The notes below the pieces were generated by a model. The model searched no databases and was not told the origin of the DNA. It worked only from the letters and a program-made list of their open reading frames with translations. Below, piece by piece: positions 22,801 through 34,153 of a DNA stretch of 64,000 nucleotides. Positions within the stretch are counted from its first letter, which is position 1. Each line of letters opens with the position of its first letter. This stretch comes from Strigamia acuminata. Its lineage: Eukaryota > Arthropoda > Chilopoda > Geophilomorpha > Linotaeniidae. The position numbers and the translations under genes are program-made. The stretch covers positions 16,926,001-16,990,000 of the forward strand of contig OX442316.1 in NCBI GenBank assembly GCA_949358305.1, read 5' to 3'.

Positions 22801-23551
22801 TATCGAACTAAAATAAAAGTTTAAAATTTTATTATTTTATCAAATAAATTCTTTTTTTTTTTTCACTTGTTTTCCAGCTTCCATGCAATCGTTCCATTTT
22901 TCTTTAACAGTTGCATTTAATTTCTCAATGTTCAGCGTCAGTTCGTTACTTTGTTCATTCAGAGCTGCATAAAGTTGACTGAAATGATTTTTTTAAAAGC
23001 GATAATAATTTAATTTTTTCATACAATTCCAATTTCTTATTCGTACTTCAATTTGTAGTTCTGCTTTTGGTTGATTTTTAGTCTCAAATGTGCAGTCGCC
23101 AATTCGCCCCTCATTTCTCGCACTTTCTCCCTTACAATTACATGATATCAAACGTTAATATAACATTTAAATAAATTGTTAATTAATTAAATAAATCAAT
23201 TACTCCAATTTGTTTTCAGCTGTTTCTTCTTTTGTCGGTTGGGGTAAATTATTAAGAGCCTTCACCAACACATCCCCGTCGAGAATTACTTCACTCTGTT
23301 CAATTTTATTGTACCTTTAAAAAAAAAATACGTTATTAATTTTTATTTACACATAATTACGATGAATTATACTCAGCGAGCTCCTTTTGCGTCAAAACAT
23401 TCGAAGCATCAATACACTCGGTAAACCATTCCAAAAACGGCGCAAGTTCTTCCTTTTCAAAAAACCAATCAACATCACTACCATTCAGTTTATCCGCATT
23501 GGGGTAACCGATGGCCTTCAATTTTTGAACAAATTTAGCACCCCATGACAT
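19899..23551 (-). CDS. HAUS3: HAUS augmin-like complex subunit 3
   Basis: Thirteen exons join in phase to 632 residues: 23373-23551, 23204-23314, 23047-23130, 22867-22978, 22619-22807, 22401-22543, 22206-22340, 21961-22144, 21713-21898, 21076-21163, 20869-21004, 20612-20816, 19899-20045. The N-terminus MSWGAKFVQKLKAIGYPNAD and the following LNGSDVDWFFE match the calponin-homology-like head of vertebrate HAUS3. The rest is mostly coiled coil, with recognisable blocks LSQLDLSEFQLQEEKHNLL...SFIKKQFFD and TVTGDYALKSVRQQYINSKL. HAUS3 pairs with HAUS5 in augmin, which loads gamma-tubulin complexes on the sides of spindle microtubules. The human protein is 603 residues. Two introns carry minisatellites. 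It is head-to-head with CENP-C. Confidence 0.95.
20155..20435. repeat. About 42-base minisatellite in a HAUS3 intron
   Basis: Six to seven units of GCACGAAAAAGTGCATTTTT + TCTCTAAATAAGTCCATTTTT. Each unit contains the small palindrome TGCACGAAAAAGTGCA, so single strands could fold. Confidence 0.8.
21300..21640. repeat. About 32-base minisatellite in a HAUS3 intron
   Basis: Around 10 units of AAAATGACCATTTTTGAACT + GTTTTCATCA. The minus-strand frame 21325-21522 is repeat only. Confidence 0.8.
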
Positions 23552-23700
23552 TTTTCTCTCAGAAAATACTGTAAATATAAACAGAAAACTTCGCATCAGC
23601 CATTAAACATTGGCGCTCGGGATCGAGCTCCGGATCCGGAACTAGAACTGAAATCCTCCGATTCGATTGGTGCGCACAGTGAAGTTGACAAGTGACAACC
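23552..23700. promoter_or_regulatory. Bidirectional promoter between HAUS3 and CENP-C
   Basis: Only 149 bases separate the two start codons. The region is GC-richer than its surroundings and carries a GATTGG (inverted CCAAT) box near 23665 and a palindromic GAGCTCCGGATCCGG stretch near 23624. No TATA box is visible. Shared transcription of the two mitotic genes is an inference from spacing. Confidence 0.65.
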
Positions 23701-26700
23701 ATGTTTCGCGCCATGAATAGTTTCGATAGAAATTCGGTAAATATTAATCGTTGACTTTGTAAAAATCTGAAATGTTTTAAAACGTTTTGGTATTGTTTTT
23801 TTCAGCGAGTTTGTAAGCCAGCTCCATGGCGATATCGGTTTCCTGCATCAACAAATAAGTAATAATTAAATTAGTAAACTATTCAATCATGAGTGAGACT
23901 ATGTGTATTAATGTGTCTTTTATTTACAGTCAGCCGGATAATGTTGTGCCTAAGGTAATAAGGAAAAACAAACGAGGAATCGAGATATTTGACGATTTAT
24001 TTGACGATGACGATAACAAAAGTTCTGAGACTGAAGATGACAGTATTGCAATGCTATCTGTGGCCGGAGACCAAAAAACGGTAGAAACTTGAAGATATTT
24101 ATGGGAAAATATAGAACAAACGTGTACATTTTCGTTTTAATTAAAAAAATATTTTTTTTTTAAGGTTCGGAGAGTGAAACGAATGTCGGCATTTTCAGCC
24201 GTGAAATCATCATCGAGCGAAGATGAATCATCAAACAATATTTCGGCTGAAAAGCTGGACACCAATGGAAGGCTGATAGGCAGAGATGGTGACCAAAGCA
24301 AATAATTAATTTAAAAAAAATGTATATATGAAGTTTGACTTTAAATTTTTAAAGAGGTTTTCCGCATCCAAGCCGAGTTGAAAAGACGTCGTGAACGCCA
24401 TTCGGGACCAGAGGGTGAAAAACAGTTAGACTTTTCTCTACCAAGACCGGTTAACAAACAACTTAGAAAGAGATTGTCATTCACACCGAATAATGAATCT
24501 CCGAGTATTTGATTTTATGATTTATTTACTTGAAGTTTTAGTATTTTTGGATTATTTCATTTAATTTTTAGTATTTATGGTTTATTTCATCTAATTATTT
24601 TATTTTAATGAATTATTTCATTTAATTTTTAGTGTTTGTTGATTTATTTCATCCACTTGTAAAAATTTTATGATTTATTTAATCCAGTTGTTACATTTTT
24701 ATGATTTATTTAATCGAATTTATCGATTTCTTGCTTTGGTTTGAATTGAAAACAGCAAATTTTGACAAAAGATGCTAAAAATCAAAGCAAATCGATAAAT
24801 TTCGATGGTAAATCAGTGTCACGAATATATTTACAAAATCAATGGAATTTAATCGATAATTTGAGTTTTATTTTATTTCAATTTTTTGCAGATAATGCAA
24901 TTGACTCGCCAAACCTCACAGAGATTGGAATCAACGACGCAATCCCAGTCGGACGGAAACGAATTTCTTTTAACAGTGCAAGGAAAAGTGGCAGCTTAAG
25001 CAAACCAAATGAGGCAGCAGGTCCGAATCGTCGGCAGAAATCGTTCCATCGAAGCCAGTTAATTGAAAACAGTTTGAAAATCTGCGCCAGTAATGCTAAT
25101 TCCAAACAACTGGACACAGGAAATGAACAAACGGCCCAAGTTCGCACAAAAAAAACTCACAAAAGCCCCAACGGTGAAGAACATCGCAACAAAACTTTGA
25201 ATTTTGACTTAAATGAGTGGCACGACGGCGATTTCGAGCTTCCGCCCGAACAGCTGAGTTACATGTTGAAAAGCTTTTACGAAAACGTGAAACCGGTGAA
25301 GAAAAGAAAATCCATACACAAAAATCTCCTACAAATTGATCAGAATCAATCGCCATCCGAGCAAAAATCGCGATTTAACGAGTGGTTGGGTGATATATCG
25401 ACGGACGGACAATTCCCGAGGTTGAATCGCTACGCCGGGTCCTCCTATTACGGTCAAGGAACCATTAAAACTTTGGACGAAGTGGTCGATGATGGAGCGG
25501 TGGATGAAGACATCGAGGATGAATCGTTGGATGGCGATTACGAGGAGAGAAACGAAATCGAGTTGCCGAAAAAGAAGAATGGTGTCACGGCCGAAATTTC
25601 TTCGTTTCATGAAGGACGAGGAGATGGCGATGCGCCGAGTGGCTACTTGGACGATGAAATTACGACTGAGGTTTCGAAAGCAAAAATTGCGACCGGAAAA
25701 CGTTTGAAATCAAAGAATGAAAGCGTCGGGAAGACGAATACGAATAATCGGGTAAACTCGGCAAAAACGAGTCGAAGAAATGCTGTTGCACGGAATAAAA
25801 AATCAAGTCAGCCGTCGAGACGGAATCTGAGGCGGAAGAATAAGGTCATTGAAGAACGGGCGGTCGGCGAAATAAGTCCAAACAATATCACCGATGAACA
25901 GATTGTAATCCACAACGAAATGAGTTCAAGTAACGGCACGGACGCGCGGAAAAATCCGGCCAGTAAGCCAACAAGCCCCGGAAAAGTCACGGAAAAGCGG
26001 GTGCTCGGAAGGGGCCCGCCGAGTAAAAAATCCAGCCTAAATAAGAGTCAGGCAAAAACGAATATGAAAATTCTTCCTGAACTTGATGTAAATGACGGAA
26101 GCGACGAGCATGGGTTAAGAAGGAATCTCCGGTTAAGAGAAATAAGCCCAAATGTGGACGAGGAGGCGAAAATAAGCCCAAATGTGGACGAGGAAGAGAA
26201 AATAAGCCCAAATGAGAGTAATAATAATGTGAATAGCGGGCAAAGTGTAGAAAAGAGGTCGAGTAATGAGGAGAGGAATGGTTTGATGAAATTACTTGAT
26301 AAAGTTGGAAATAAGGTGGAGAGAAGAAGTAAGGAAATTGTTGTTTAGAAGTAATTGTTGGTAATTAATTTTATTTTTTCGGTAGGTCAGTGTGTTCGGT
26401 TTGCGAAGAGTGGATATCGGCGGAATAACGGCGTGGCGAAGAAAAAGTTTGCGGCAGGTTTGATTCGGGGTTCTTCTTCAGCGCCAGGTACGAATATTCG
26501 GTTTGTTGTTCGACAAAAAACAAATTTTTTTAAATTGTCCGAAATTAAAAATTCTTTCAATTTGTTGTTATTTATTAAAAGCTTATACTTTTATTGATTT
26601 TTATTTGTAAAATTGCAGGTTTACAAAACGACAGAACAAACTCGTCAAGTAAATCCCAGCGAAGAAAGCGTGGGCCACGAAGAAGCAAGCAAGTACAAGA

Positions 26701-27676
26701 TCCTCCCTCGAAGAAACAATTAAGTAAACAAACCGAGTCATACTCGTTTATATAGAAATAAGAAAATATTTAGAAAAAAACACTAAAAAAAAATTTTTAA
26801 CAATTTTTTTTAAAGTTATTCCGGAAGAAAACGAAGACGAGAATCTACGGCGCTCAAAACGTACTCGAATGCCACGTCTAGCCACTTGGGATTGGGAAAG
26901 ACCCAAATACGTAGTGGACTCAATGGGTTTATTCGTCATTGATTCGATAACGTCGCCCATCCCGGATCCTCACAGCAAAGATTTTAGGAGAAAACGCGGT
27001 AAAGGTTTTAATTATTCTTTTAAAGTGAATTAATCGTAATTAATAAATTTTTCTTTTAAACAGCAGCGGTCAAAAAGACTAAAAAAGTCACAGATCCAGA
27101 GCACACAGAGGACAATTTACTCGTGGATAAAAGCGTCGTATCGGTTCCGACCGAGGCGCTGCCAGTGGTTAATCCAGACACCAAAAAAGTTGTTTACGTC
27201 GGTTAGATTTTATGGATTAAAAATTGTAAAAAAAAAAATATAATTAGAATTTTAATAATAATTTTTTTTTTCAGATTTATTCAGCAAATTCCCGTCAGTT
27301 GAATTTTGCGGGCCAGACGGTGCTCAGGCTACAACGAGCGATCCTTACGTCATGAGCGTCAACTTAAAGCGTAACGCGTTATCCTTTGGGTTTTTGTTTG
27401 TTAGACCGAAGTGCGAAAAATCGTCGGAACGACTAAGTGAACATTCTTTGGTAAAAAAAATTCTACATTTGGTCATTTTTAAACGATTTAATGAAATTTT
27501 TGTCGTATTTTTAGGTTTTTAATGTGATATTGGGCAATGTTTGGGCCACTGTGCACTGCACTTCGTTCGTTGCAAAGGAAGGTGATTTTTTTCTCGTTCC
27601 CATGGGGAATCAATATCGAATACAAAATCTGGCTCTGTCGGAAGCAAAGTTAAGCTTCACAAGATTCAACGACTGA
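23701..27676 (+). CDS. CENPC: Centromere protein C (CENP-C/Mif2)
   Basis: Thirteen exons join in phase to 950 residues (human 943): 23701-23736, 23806-23858, 23930-24080, 24165-24288, 24355-24504, 24772-24807, 24892-26328, 26386-26487, 26619-26723, 26816-26998, 27064-27201, 27275-27450, 27515-27676. The acceptor at 24771 was chosen because it keeps the phase. Most of the protein is charged and disordered, dominated by the 1.4-kb exon. The CENP-C motif lies in exon 10 (LRRSKRTRMPRLATWDWERP), where RRSKR and the aromatic/basic part contact the H2A-H2B acidic patch and the CENP-A tail in studied orthologues. The last exons encode the cupin-fold Mif2 dimerisation domain (VSVPTEALP... YVMSVNLKRNALSFGFLFV... 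VFNVILGNVWATVHCTSF... EGDFFLVPMGNQYRIQNLA). In exon 7 a short repeat ISPNVDEE occurs three times. Confidence 0.95.
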
Positions 27677-28317
27677 TGGTGGTCGTTAGTGTTTTATTCA
27701 GTGTATATATTGTTTTAAAAATGTTTTTATCTTTTTGTACATAACGAACTTGACATATCATGTGTAATTTTTTCATTTAGAAATAAACAAAGTTAGGGAA
27801 CTAGATTGAATGCACTTCGAAATCTAAAATGTTTCGGGTTTTTACACTGTCACTCACTTAACCAAAGTATGGTTAAGAAAATTACAATAAATACATTAAA
27901 ATCCTATTTTAAATAAAATGGACTAACTTTTGAGCTCATATTCATTTTTAATAAAAAATTTATCAAAGATCACCTTTTCTTTTTGATTAAAAAATTAAAA
28001 AAGTCAAGTAAGACATACACGAGTGAAGGTTCCACCATCACTAGTGGAAATCAATATCTGTTGAAAAACGATCAACGCCGATAAATTATGTCTTGTTTAC
28101 GTTAAATACACGAAACGTATAAACATGACATCATGACAAGCAACAAAATAAATCAAATGATAACATTTCAGTAACATATGCGATCGATTGAACGTAGTAA
28201 CTACGATTTGAACGGATATATAAACACCCAAACCAAATGAGTAAAAGCATTAATTTCAATTCTCCAGCAGAATAACAAGTCGTCTACATTTCATTCATCG
28301 CCTTCGAATAGCAGAAA
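27677..28317. promoter_or_regulatory. CENP-C 3' flank and TATA promoter of the next gene
   Basis: An AATAAA lies at 27782-27787 for CENP-C. A strong TATATAAA at about 28216-28223 lies 95-100 bases before the ATG of the coiled-coil gene, with a plausible start site near 28245-28260 and a short leader. The middle part is plain AT-rich sequence. Confidence 0.6.
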
Positions 28318-28980
28318 ATGGCTAATAACAATAACCAACACGAAATGAATAACGATCCTCCAGAAAATAATCGAGAGAATGTTGTTCCGATTGGGACTAC
28401 GGAAGTAACGAGCAACCCAAATCAGAATTCGGATTCCGGTGCAAGTTCGAGCGGAATGCACTTGGCTCAAGCTGGACTCGATTTCTCTCTACCACTCGGT
28501 CGAGATCCAAATCGATTCCAAAATGTAGTGCAATCATTGCGATCATTATTGGAAATGAAAAGGAAGATGCTGCGTGAAGAGAGGGCGTTCAGTGACAAAC
28601 GTCTCGAGTTAGAGAGAGCACACAGTGCCGAACGTCTCGAGTTAGAGAGAGCACACAGTGCCGAACGTCTCGAGGAAAAGAGAGCACACAGTGCCGAACG
28701 TCTCGAGGAAGAGAGGGCACACAGTGACGAACGTCTCGAGGAAGAGAGGGCAGACAGTGACGAACGTCTCGAGGAAGAGAGAGCGGACAGTGACGAACGT
28801 CTTAAAGAAAGCCGCGCAGAGAACATGCAGTTGCGGGAACAACTTCAAGAATATAAGAGGCGGTGCCAGGAAGCGGAGGAAACCGTAAAAGTGCTTCGGA
28901 ATCAAAATGATGAACTTCTCGCAAAACACAGATGTCGCACCAAACATCGTAAAGCACCTTACCACAGAAAACGAAATTAA
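28318..28980 (+). CDS. Single-exon hypothetical protein with tandem 12-residue coiled-coil repeats
   Basis: This is a 220-residue intronless protein, MANNNNQHEMNNDPPENN..., and I do not recognise the family. The first 70 residues are Asn/Ser-rich and probably disordered. Residues about 88-165 consist of seven or more tandem 12-residue units of the type ERLEEERAHSDE, encoded by 36-base units (GTCTCGAGGAAGAGAGGGCA and neighbours) that are nearly identical at the DNA level. A further heptad-like coiled coil (REQLQEYKRRCQEAEETVKV) follows, then a very basic tail (HRCRTKHRKAPYHRKRN). Intronless structure, a strong TATA box, a short leader and AATAAA near 29118 fit an inducible or recently arisen gene. 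Function is unknown. Confidence 0.7.
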   Translation: MANNNNQHEMNNDPPENNRENVVPIGTTEVTSNPNQNSDSGASSSGMHLAQAGLDFSLPLGRDPNRFQNVVQSLRSLLEMKRKMLREERAFSDKRLELERAHSAERLELERAHSAERLEEKRAHSAERLEEERAHSDERLEEERADSDERLEEERADSDERLKESRAENMQLREQLQEYKRRCQEAEETVKVLRNQNDELLAKHRCRTKHRKAPYHRKRN

Positions 28981-29640
28981 AATTTAATACACATACCGGT
29001 ACCTAATAACAATATTTTTGTGGAATATAGAGATTTATTTGTTTTCTATTTGTTTTCTATTATTTCTTTATGAAATGTGATTGAAATTAATGGTGCAAAA
29101 TATTTGTGTCTTTACTAAATAAAACAAACGTGATCAAAAATATTAATCATTTTTTATTATAACCGATTCCTCCCCACTAACCATGATTAGGAAATTAAGG
29201 AGGGGATTGAAAACATTTTTCAGATGAGATGCTTAGTAGAAGTCAGTGTCAGGGTTAAAGGTTTACAGTATGCAGCCGAGCAGAATGTCAGCCACGGGCG
29301 ATCAAATGATTTTCATTTTAAAAATTGAGAATAACAAGGAATAAAAGCAAGAGACGGTAGATAAAATAAATATGCTATTATCTGGTGTCAACTGAACAAG
29401 GAGGATTCGGCTGCTCTGCAGTGCAACCATCGCTTGGGATAAATAGGAGTGTTCTATGTATTTGAATGTGGAAATAGTTATCAGTCGAAGAGAGTCAACA
29501 TTATTGGTGTGAATAAAGCGAATTATTTATAAAAACGTTTTTGTTTCATTTTAATAATTAAAAGAATTAAATATTGATACAATAAATATGAATATGAAAA
29601 CAAAATAACAATGAGGCGTTACACAGGTTATTAAAACGAA
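28981..29640. other. Spacer with fragments shared with the 37-38 kb repeats
   Basis: This is mostly AT-rich. At about 29265-29320 the text TATGCAGCCGAGCA...GTCAGCCAC...TCAAATGATTTTC recurs near 37815-37880, so it is part of a dispersed repeat. I see no gene. Confidence 0.4.
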
Positions 29641-31290
29641 TATGCGATTAAATGTTTTTGAATACATTGCAAGCAGAGAAGTGAAATATACATTTGGATC
29701 AAGATCGTTGAATATATTCGCAAAAGAGGGAAAGAACCAGGTGTAGAGAATGTTTTCGAAGGAAATTGTAAATGCTTAAAGAGCTGGGCATTCATGAATA
29801 AAAATGTGGCCTGTTTTGATTTTGATTTTTGGAGAAGATCACGCACATGCGCACTAAGAATCAGATTGCATTGTGGGAAGAAGGAGAGTACAATGTGTTC
29901 TGACGCGATGGCTACGACAGCAGCAACGATTGGCCTGTATATTTAGAATTAATCTTCAGCCATCCAATCGTTTTGAGGTGGGAATTTGAGTTTGTTTATT
30001 TCAAACTATATTTAAGATTGTAAATGTTTCGGAATTGTCGCAAAACAGAATAATTTAACGAATTTTAGCATATTTCGTTTTTTTTTTTGTACAGAAGGCC
30101 GACCACGCTGAAATCTAATCTCGCCGCCATTATTAACAACTCAATCCGGAGCTATCCACTCCATCTTGATGAGAAATAAGATTTTCTGAGCTTCAAATTA
30201 TATATTGGTAAGTACATTTTTACAATTTAACAATATGTTAGGAAATAATTTAATAAATTTCAGTATTTTTAATTTTTTTAAGAAACTTGCTGAATTTGAA
30301 CGAGTCTGTTCATGAGCACATATACTTGGGTGAATAAATTTTGCCTCAAATTAAATGTGAATTAACATATTACTTATGAATAATAAATTTTCAAAATAAA
30401 TTTATTTTTTCCAACTGGTTTAACGTGGTGTCCTCCCGTTTTTAATACGTCTTAAAGTTTTATCGATTTTATTTTCGATTTTAATCATTTTGTCAGGTTT
30501 TTGCGCATTCTTATACTGTTTGAACCCGATGTAGCACGATTTTACACAGTTTGAACCCTATTTTAGACGTTTTTACATTATTTTATCCGATGTTTACATG
30601 AGTATACATACTGTCTTTACAATATGTTGTTAAAAAAATTTCGGCAAAGTTTTGAAATACCTTTAACAATACATTATCAATTTACTAATTTGTGATGCAG
30701 CGAAGCATCTATTGCAAACTGACAGCTGCCATCTGTCAACGTAAAAAGTTTAAAAACGTGTGTTATTGAGGTTAAACAGTTGTAAAAGCACGAAAAAAAA
30801 TTAAAAAATTGATTTTTTGAAGACTTTTATTCACCTACAAGTAAAACTTCCAGCCCGATTAGAATTGCAAGAACAATTTGGAATTTTACATGAATAATGG
30901 GGGGAGAAAAGGAGAAATAAGAAAAATATTAATAAAAATATATATTTTTCTTTGAAAATTTATTATTTTAAATATTTTTGTGTAAATTATGTATTTAATT
31001 TGCTTTCCTTTTTATTTCAGATTAAATATCCAATTATACAGCCGCAATAATGACACCACAATTGGCCTTCGTCGACATCATGTTCTAGTTCCACGAGGAA
31101 ATGCACAAACATACACTTGTGTAAGTAAATCTTAAAAAATTCATTATTTACAACTTAATCACTTTATAAATCGAGGTAAATTCCGTCTCAAATTCAATAC
31201 GAATTAACACATGCTGGTTGAATATTAAAATTTTAAAAGAGATTTATTTTTTCTACTAGCTTATTGTAAAGATTTGAGGCGCCCCTTCTT
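29640..31290. repeat. Dispersed repeat module, copy A, with exon-like segments
   Basis: This region recurs in pieces at 32160-33320, 34200-37010 and 43130-43320. Two parts look like exons: 30095-30207 (after TTGTACAG, before GTAAGTAC) and 31021-31120 (after TTTCAG, before GTAAGTAAA). The second contains ATGACACCACAATTGGCC..., open for 12 codons in this copy before a TAG. Other conserved pieces are AATCAGATTGCATTGTGGGA and TTAATCTTCAGCCATC. Confidence 0.65.
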
Positions 31291-31343
31291 TATGTAGTGA
31301 TCCTGCACGGCGATACGTACTTGCTTGGAAGGAATGTACCGGG

Positions 31344-32140
31344 TGGCCCACATAAAACCGGCCCGACAATACATATATACAAGGAGGGCTACGAAATACG
31401 AAGGGTTGCTAAAAAAAATGTATACACGCACAAAATTAAATATACCGGTACATAAATCATTATCTGTGGGCAGGGTTGTTTAATTAACGTTTCTATTGCG
31501 AATTTTTCCGCTCTTTCGTTTGGCATTTAGCTTTTGACGATCCGAGCTTTTGTTCTCGAGATATTTGCAATTTTAATCAATCATTGTTTGAATTCACCAA
31601 GTTTGATTGTACAAGTCATTCCTGAATTTTGTGATACTTTTTGAATCTCTTCAATTGTACTTTTATGGATTTCTTCTTACGAGATTTTGCTTGATTTTGT
31701 GAGATTTTGCTACATTTTTGAGATTTTGCTTGATTTTGTGAGATTTTGCTACATTTTTGAGATTTTACTTAAGTAAAGTCATACGGTACCAAAAACGTTT
31801 TACAGGTACCGTACCAGTCCCACAAATTGCGGCATTTTTCGAACAATACTGTGTACCTGAAGAAATCCACTCAATTACCACAAAATCTAAAATTCAAGCT
31901 AACTAGTGCCATCAAACATGGAAAATTCGGACAAAAATTGATGCAAATTCAAATATCTCGAGAACGAAAGCTCGGATCGTCAAACACTAAACACCAAACG
32001 AAAGAGCGGAAAAACCTGCACTAGAAACGTTCATTACACAGCTAATGATTAATGTATATTTAATTTTGCGTGTGTATACATTTTTTTGAGTCACCCTTTG
32101 TAACCCTCCTTGTATTGTCGGGCCGGTTTTATGTGGGCCA
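31344..32140. mobile_element. Foldback DNA element, about 800 bases, TIRs beyond 200 bases
   Basis: The left arm starts TGGCCCACATAAAACCGGCC and the right arm ends with its inverse GGCCGGTTTTATGTGGGCCA. Pairing continues well inside (CTCGAGATATTTGCA near 31555 against its inverse near 31950, CTCTTTCGTTTGG near 31511 against CCAAACGAAAGAG near 31996). No transposase is seen. The frame 31827-32024 lies in an arm and is not a gene. Confidence 0.75.
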
Positions 32141-32159
32141 GCCGGCAGAAAGGTTTAAA

Positions 32160-33326
32160 AACGTGTGTTATTGAGGTTTTTAGGAAATAATTTAATGAAT
32201 TTCAGTATTTTTAATTTTTTTTTACGAAACTTGCTGAATTCGAACGAGTCTGTTCATGAGCACATATACTTGGGTGAATAAATTTTGCCTCAAATTAAAT
32301 GTGAATTAACATATTACTTATGAATAATACATTTTCAAAAGAAATTTATTTTTTCCAACTGGTTTAACGTGGTGTCCTCTCGTTTTTAATACGTCTTAAA
32401 ACAGCTGATGCGGTCAAAATGACCGCTCTGGCCTTTCTAGTGTTAAAGTTTTATCTATTTTTTTTTCGATTTTAATCATTTTGTCATGTTTTTGCACATT
32501 CTTATACTGTTTGAACCCGATGTAGCACGATTTTACACAGTTTGAACCCTATTTTAGACGTTTTTACATTATTTTATCCGATGTTTACATGAGTATACAT
32601 ACTGTCTTTACAATATGTTGTTAAAAAAATTTCTGTAAAGTTTTGAAATACCTTTAACAATACATTATCAATTTATTTTAAAGTAAACTTTCGAAAAAAA
32701 GTGAAACATCGTACATTTACTAATTTGTGATGCAGCGAAGCATCTATTGTAAAATGACAGCTGCCATCTGTCAACGTAAAAAGTTTAAAAACGTGTGTTA
32801 TTGAGGTTAAACAGTTGTAAAAGCACGAAAAAAAATTAAAAAATTGATTTTTTGAAAACTTTTATTCACCTACAAGTAAAATTTCCAGCCCGATTAGAAT
32901 TGCAAGAACAATTTGGAATTTTACATGAATAATGGGGGAGAAAAGGAAAAATAAGAAAAATATTAATAAAAATATATATTTTTCTTTGAAAATTTATTAT
33001 TTTAAATATTTTTATAAAAATTATGTATTTAATTTGTTTTCCTCTTTAATTCAGATTAAATATCCAATTATACAGCCGCAATAATGACACCACAATTGGC
33101 CTTCGTCGACATCATGTTCGAGTTCGACGAGGAAATGCACAAACATACACTTGTGTAAGTAAATCTTAAAAAATTCATTATTTACAACTTAATCACTTTA
33201 TAAATCGAGGTAAATTCCGTCTCAAATTCAATACGAATTAAGATATGCTAGTTGAATATTAAAATTTTAAAAGAGATTTATTTTTTCTACAAGCTTATTG
33301 TAAAGATTTGAAGCGCCCCTTCTTTA
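32160..33326. repeat. Dispersed repeat module, copy B
   Basis: This is a close copy of the stretch from 30200 to 31290, including GAGCACATATACTTGGGTG and the exon-like segment at 33055-33154. Here the small frame ATGACACCACAATTGGCC... is open through to the donor (MTPQLAFVDIMFEFDEEM...), unlike copy A. It differs from copy A by a 46-base piggyBac-like insertion and by the Tc1-like element at its end. Confidence 0.7.
32399..32448. mobile_element. Short piggyBac-like insertion with TTAA target duplication
   Basis: Copy A reads GTCTTAAAGTTTT, while copy B reads GTCTTAAAACAGCTG...CTTTCTAGTGTTAAAGTTTT. The extra segment is therefore flanked by duplicated TTAA. It contains GGTCAAAATGACCGCTCTG, as in the nested element near 3281-3312, and ends CTTTCTAGTG-TTAA. 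Confidence 0.7.
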
Positions 33327-34153
33327 CAGTGGAGGGCAAAACTAAGTTAACAAACGCATCATGTTGATTTTAACGGCTGTATCTTGGAAAAAAAGAGAGG
33401 AAAATTAATGAAACTTTAACTGGATACTTGTACAACATCCTACTTTATTCAACTAAAATTTTATCAAAATCTATCCGTTAGTTTCTGAGAAAATTTTTTT
33501 TTTGTGAACTGACATCAAAACTTAAGAGGCAAAAGTAAGTTAACAAACTCTGTTAACCATCCAAAAACCTTACATCAATGTCAGTTAAAGCTTTGTTGAC
33601 CATCCTTTAGCTTGTAGTATTGCTTTCATTCAATCATTCAGCCATACTTTCAAGCAATTTCAGTAGCATTGACGGAGATATTTTACACCACATATCAAGA
33701 AATGCTAATTTCAACCATGTAACACTTTTTTCTCATTTCTAGAGGAACTTTTGGGTTCAAATCTAGAAATCATCTCATAAATGTTAAATTGGATTAAGGT
33801 TAAAATAACTGAGAAGACCACTGGAGTTGTCTGATTTTTTTTGTGTGTAAAATACTCTCGCGCAAATTTCGATGTTTATTTTTGGTTGTTGTCGTGTTGC
33901 TATAACCAACTCCAATTTATTTTTATTTATCAAGATTTCTTTCTAAAATGTCTCTGTAAACATAGGGATCCATTATTTCTTACTGTTAGATGGATTGGAG
34001 ATTCCAGACCTTTCGCATCCTCAAAACAACACTGATGTGGAGTGTTTTACTGTTGGCTGTAGATAGTTGAGCCAAATGCTGTTGTGTCTAATCTAAACAC
34101 CGTTTTCTTTTGTTTGACAAATAGTTAAACCTTGCTTTTGTCACTCCTTGTAC
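33327..34153 (-). pseudogene. Degenerate Tc1-like transposon with transposase remnant
   Basis: The left end TA-CAGTGGAGGGCAAAACTAAG has the form of a Tc1/mariner terminus. It interrupts the module text CTTCTTTATGTAG, which is intact in copy A. A weaker inverse end lies near 34125-34153. On the minus strand the C-terminal end of a Tc1 transposase can be read in pieces with a frameshift and stops (WCKISPSMLLKLLESM near 33690-33650, then KAILQAKGWSTK). I could not read the catalytic DDE part with confidence. Confidence 0.6.

Noticed and set aside
28467-28965. Minus-strand frames opposite the coiled-coil gene
   Set aside because: They are shadows of the 36-base coding repeats. The plus strand has ATG, TATA box and polyadenylation signal.
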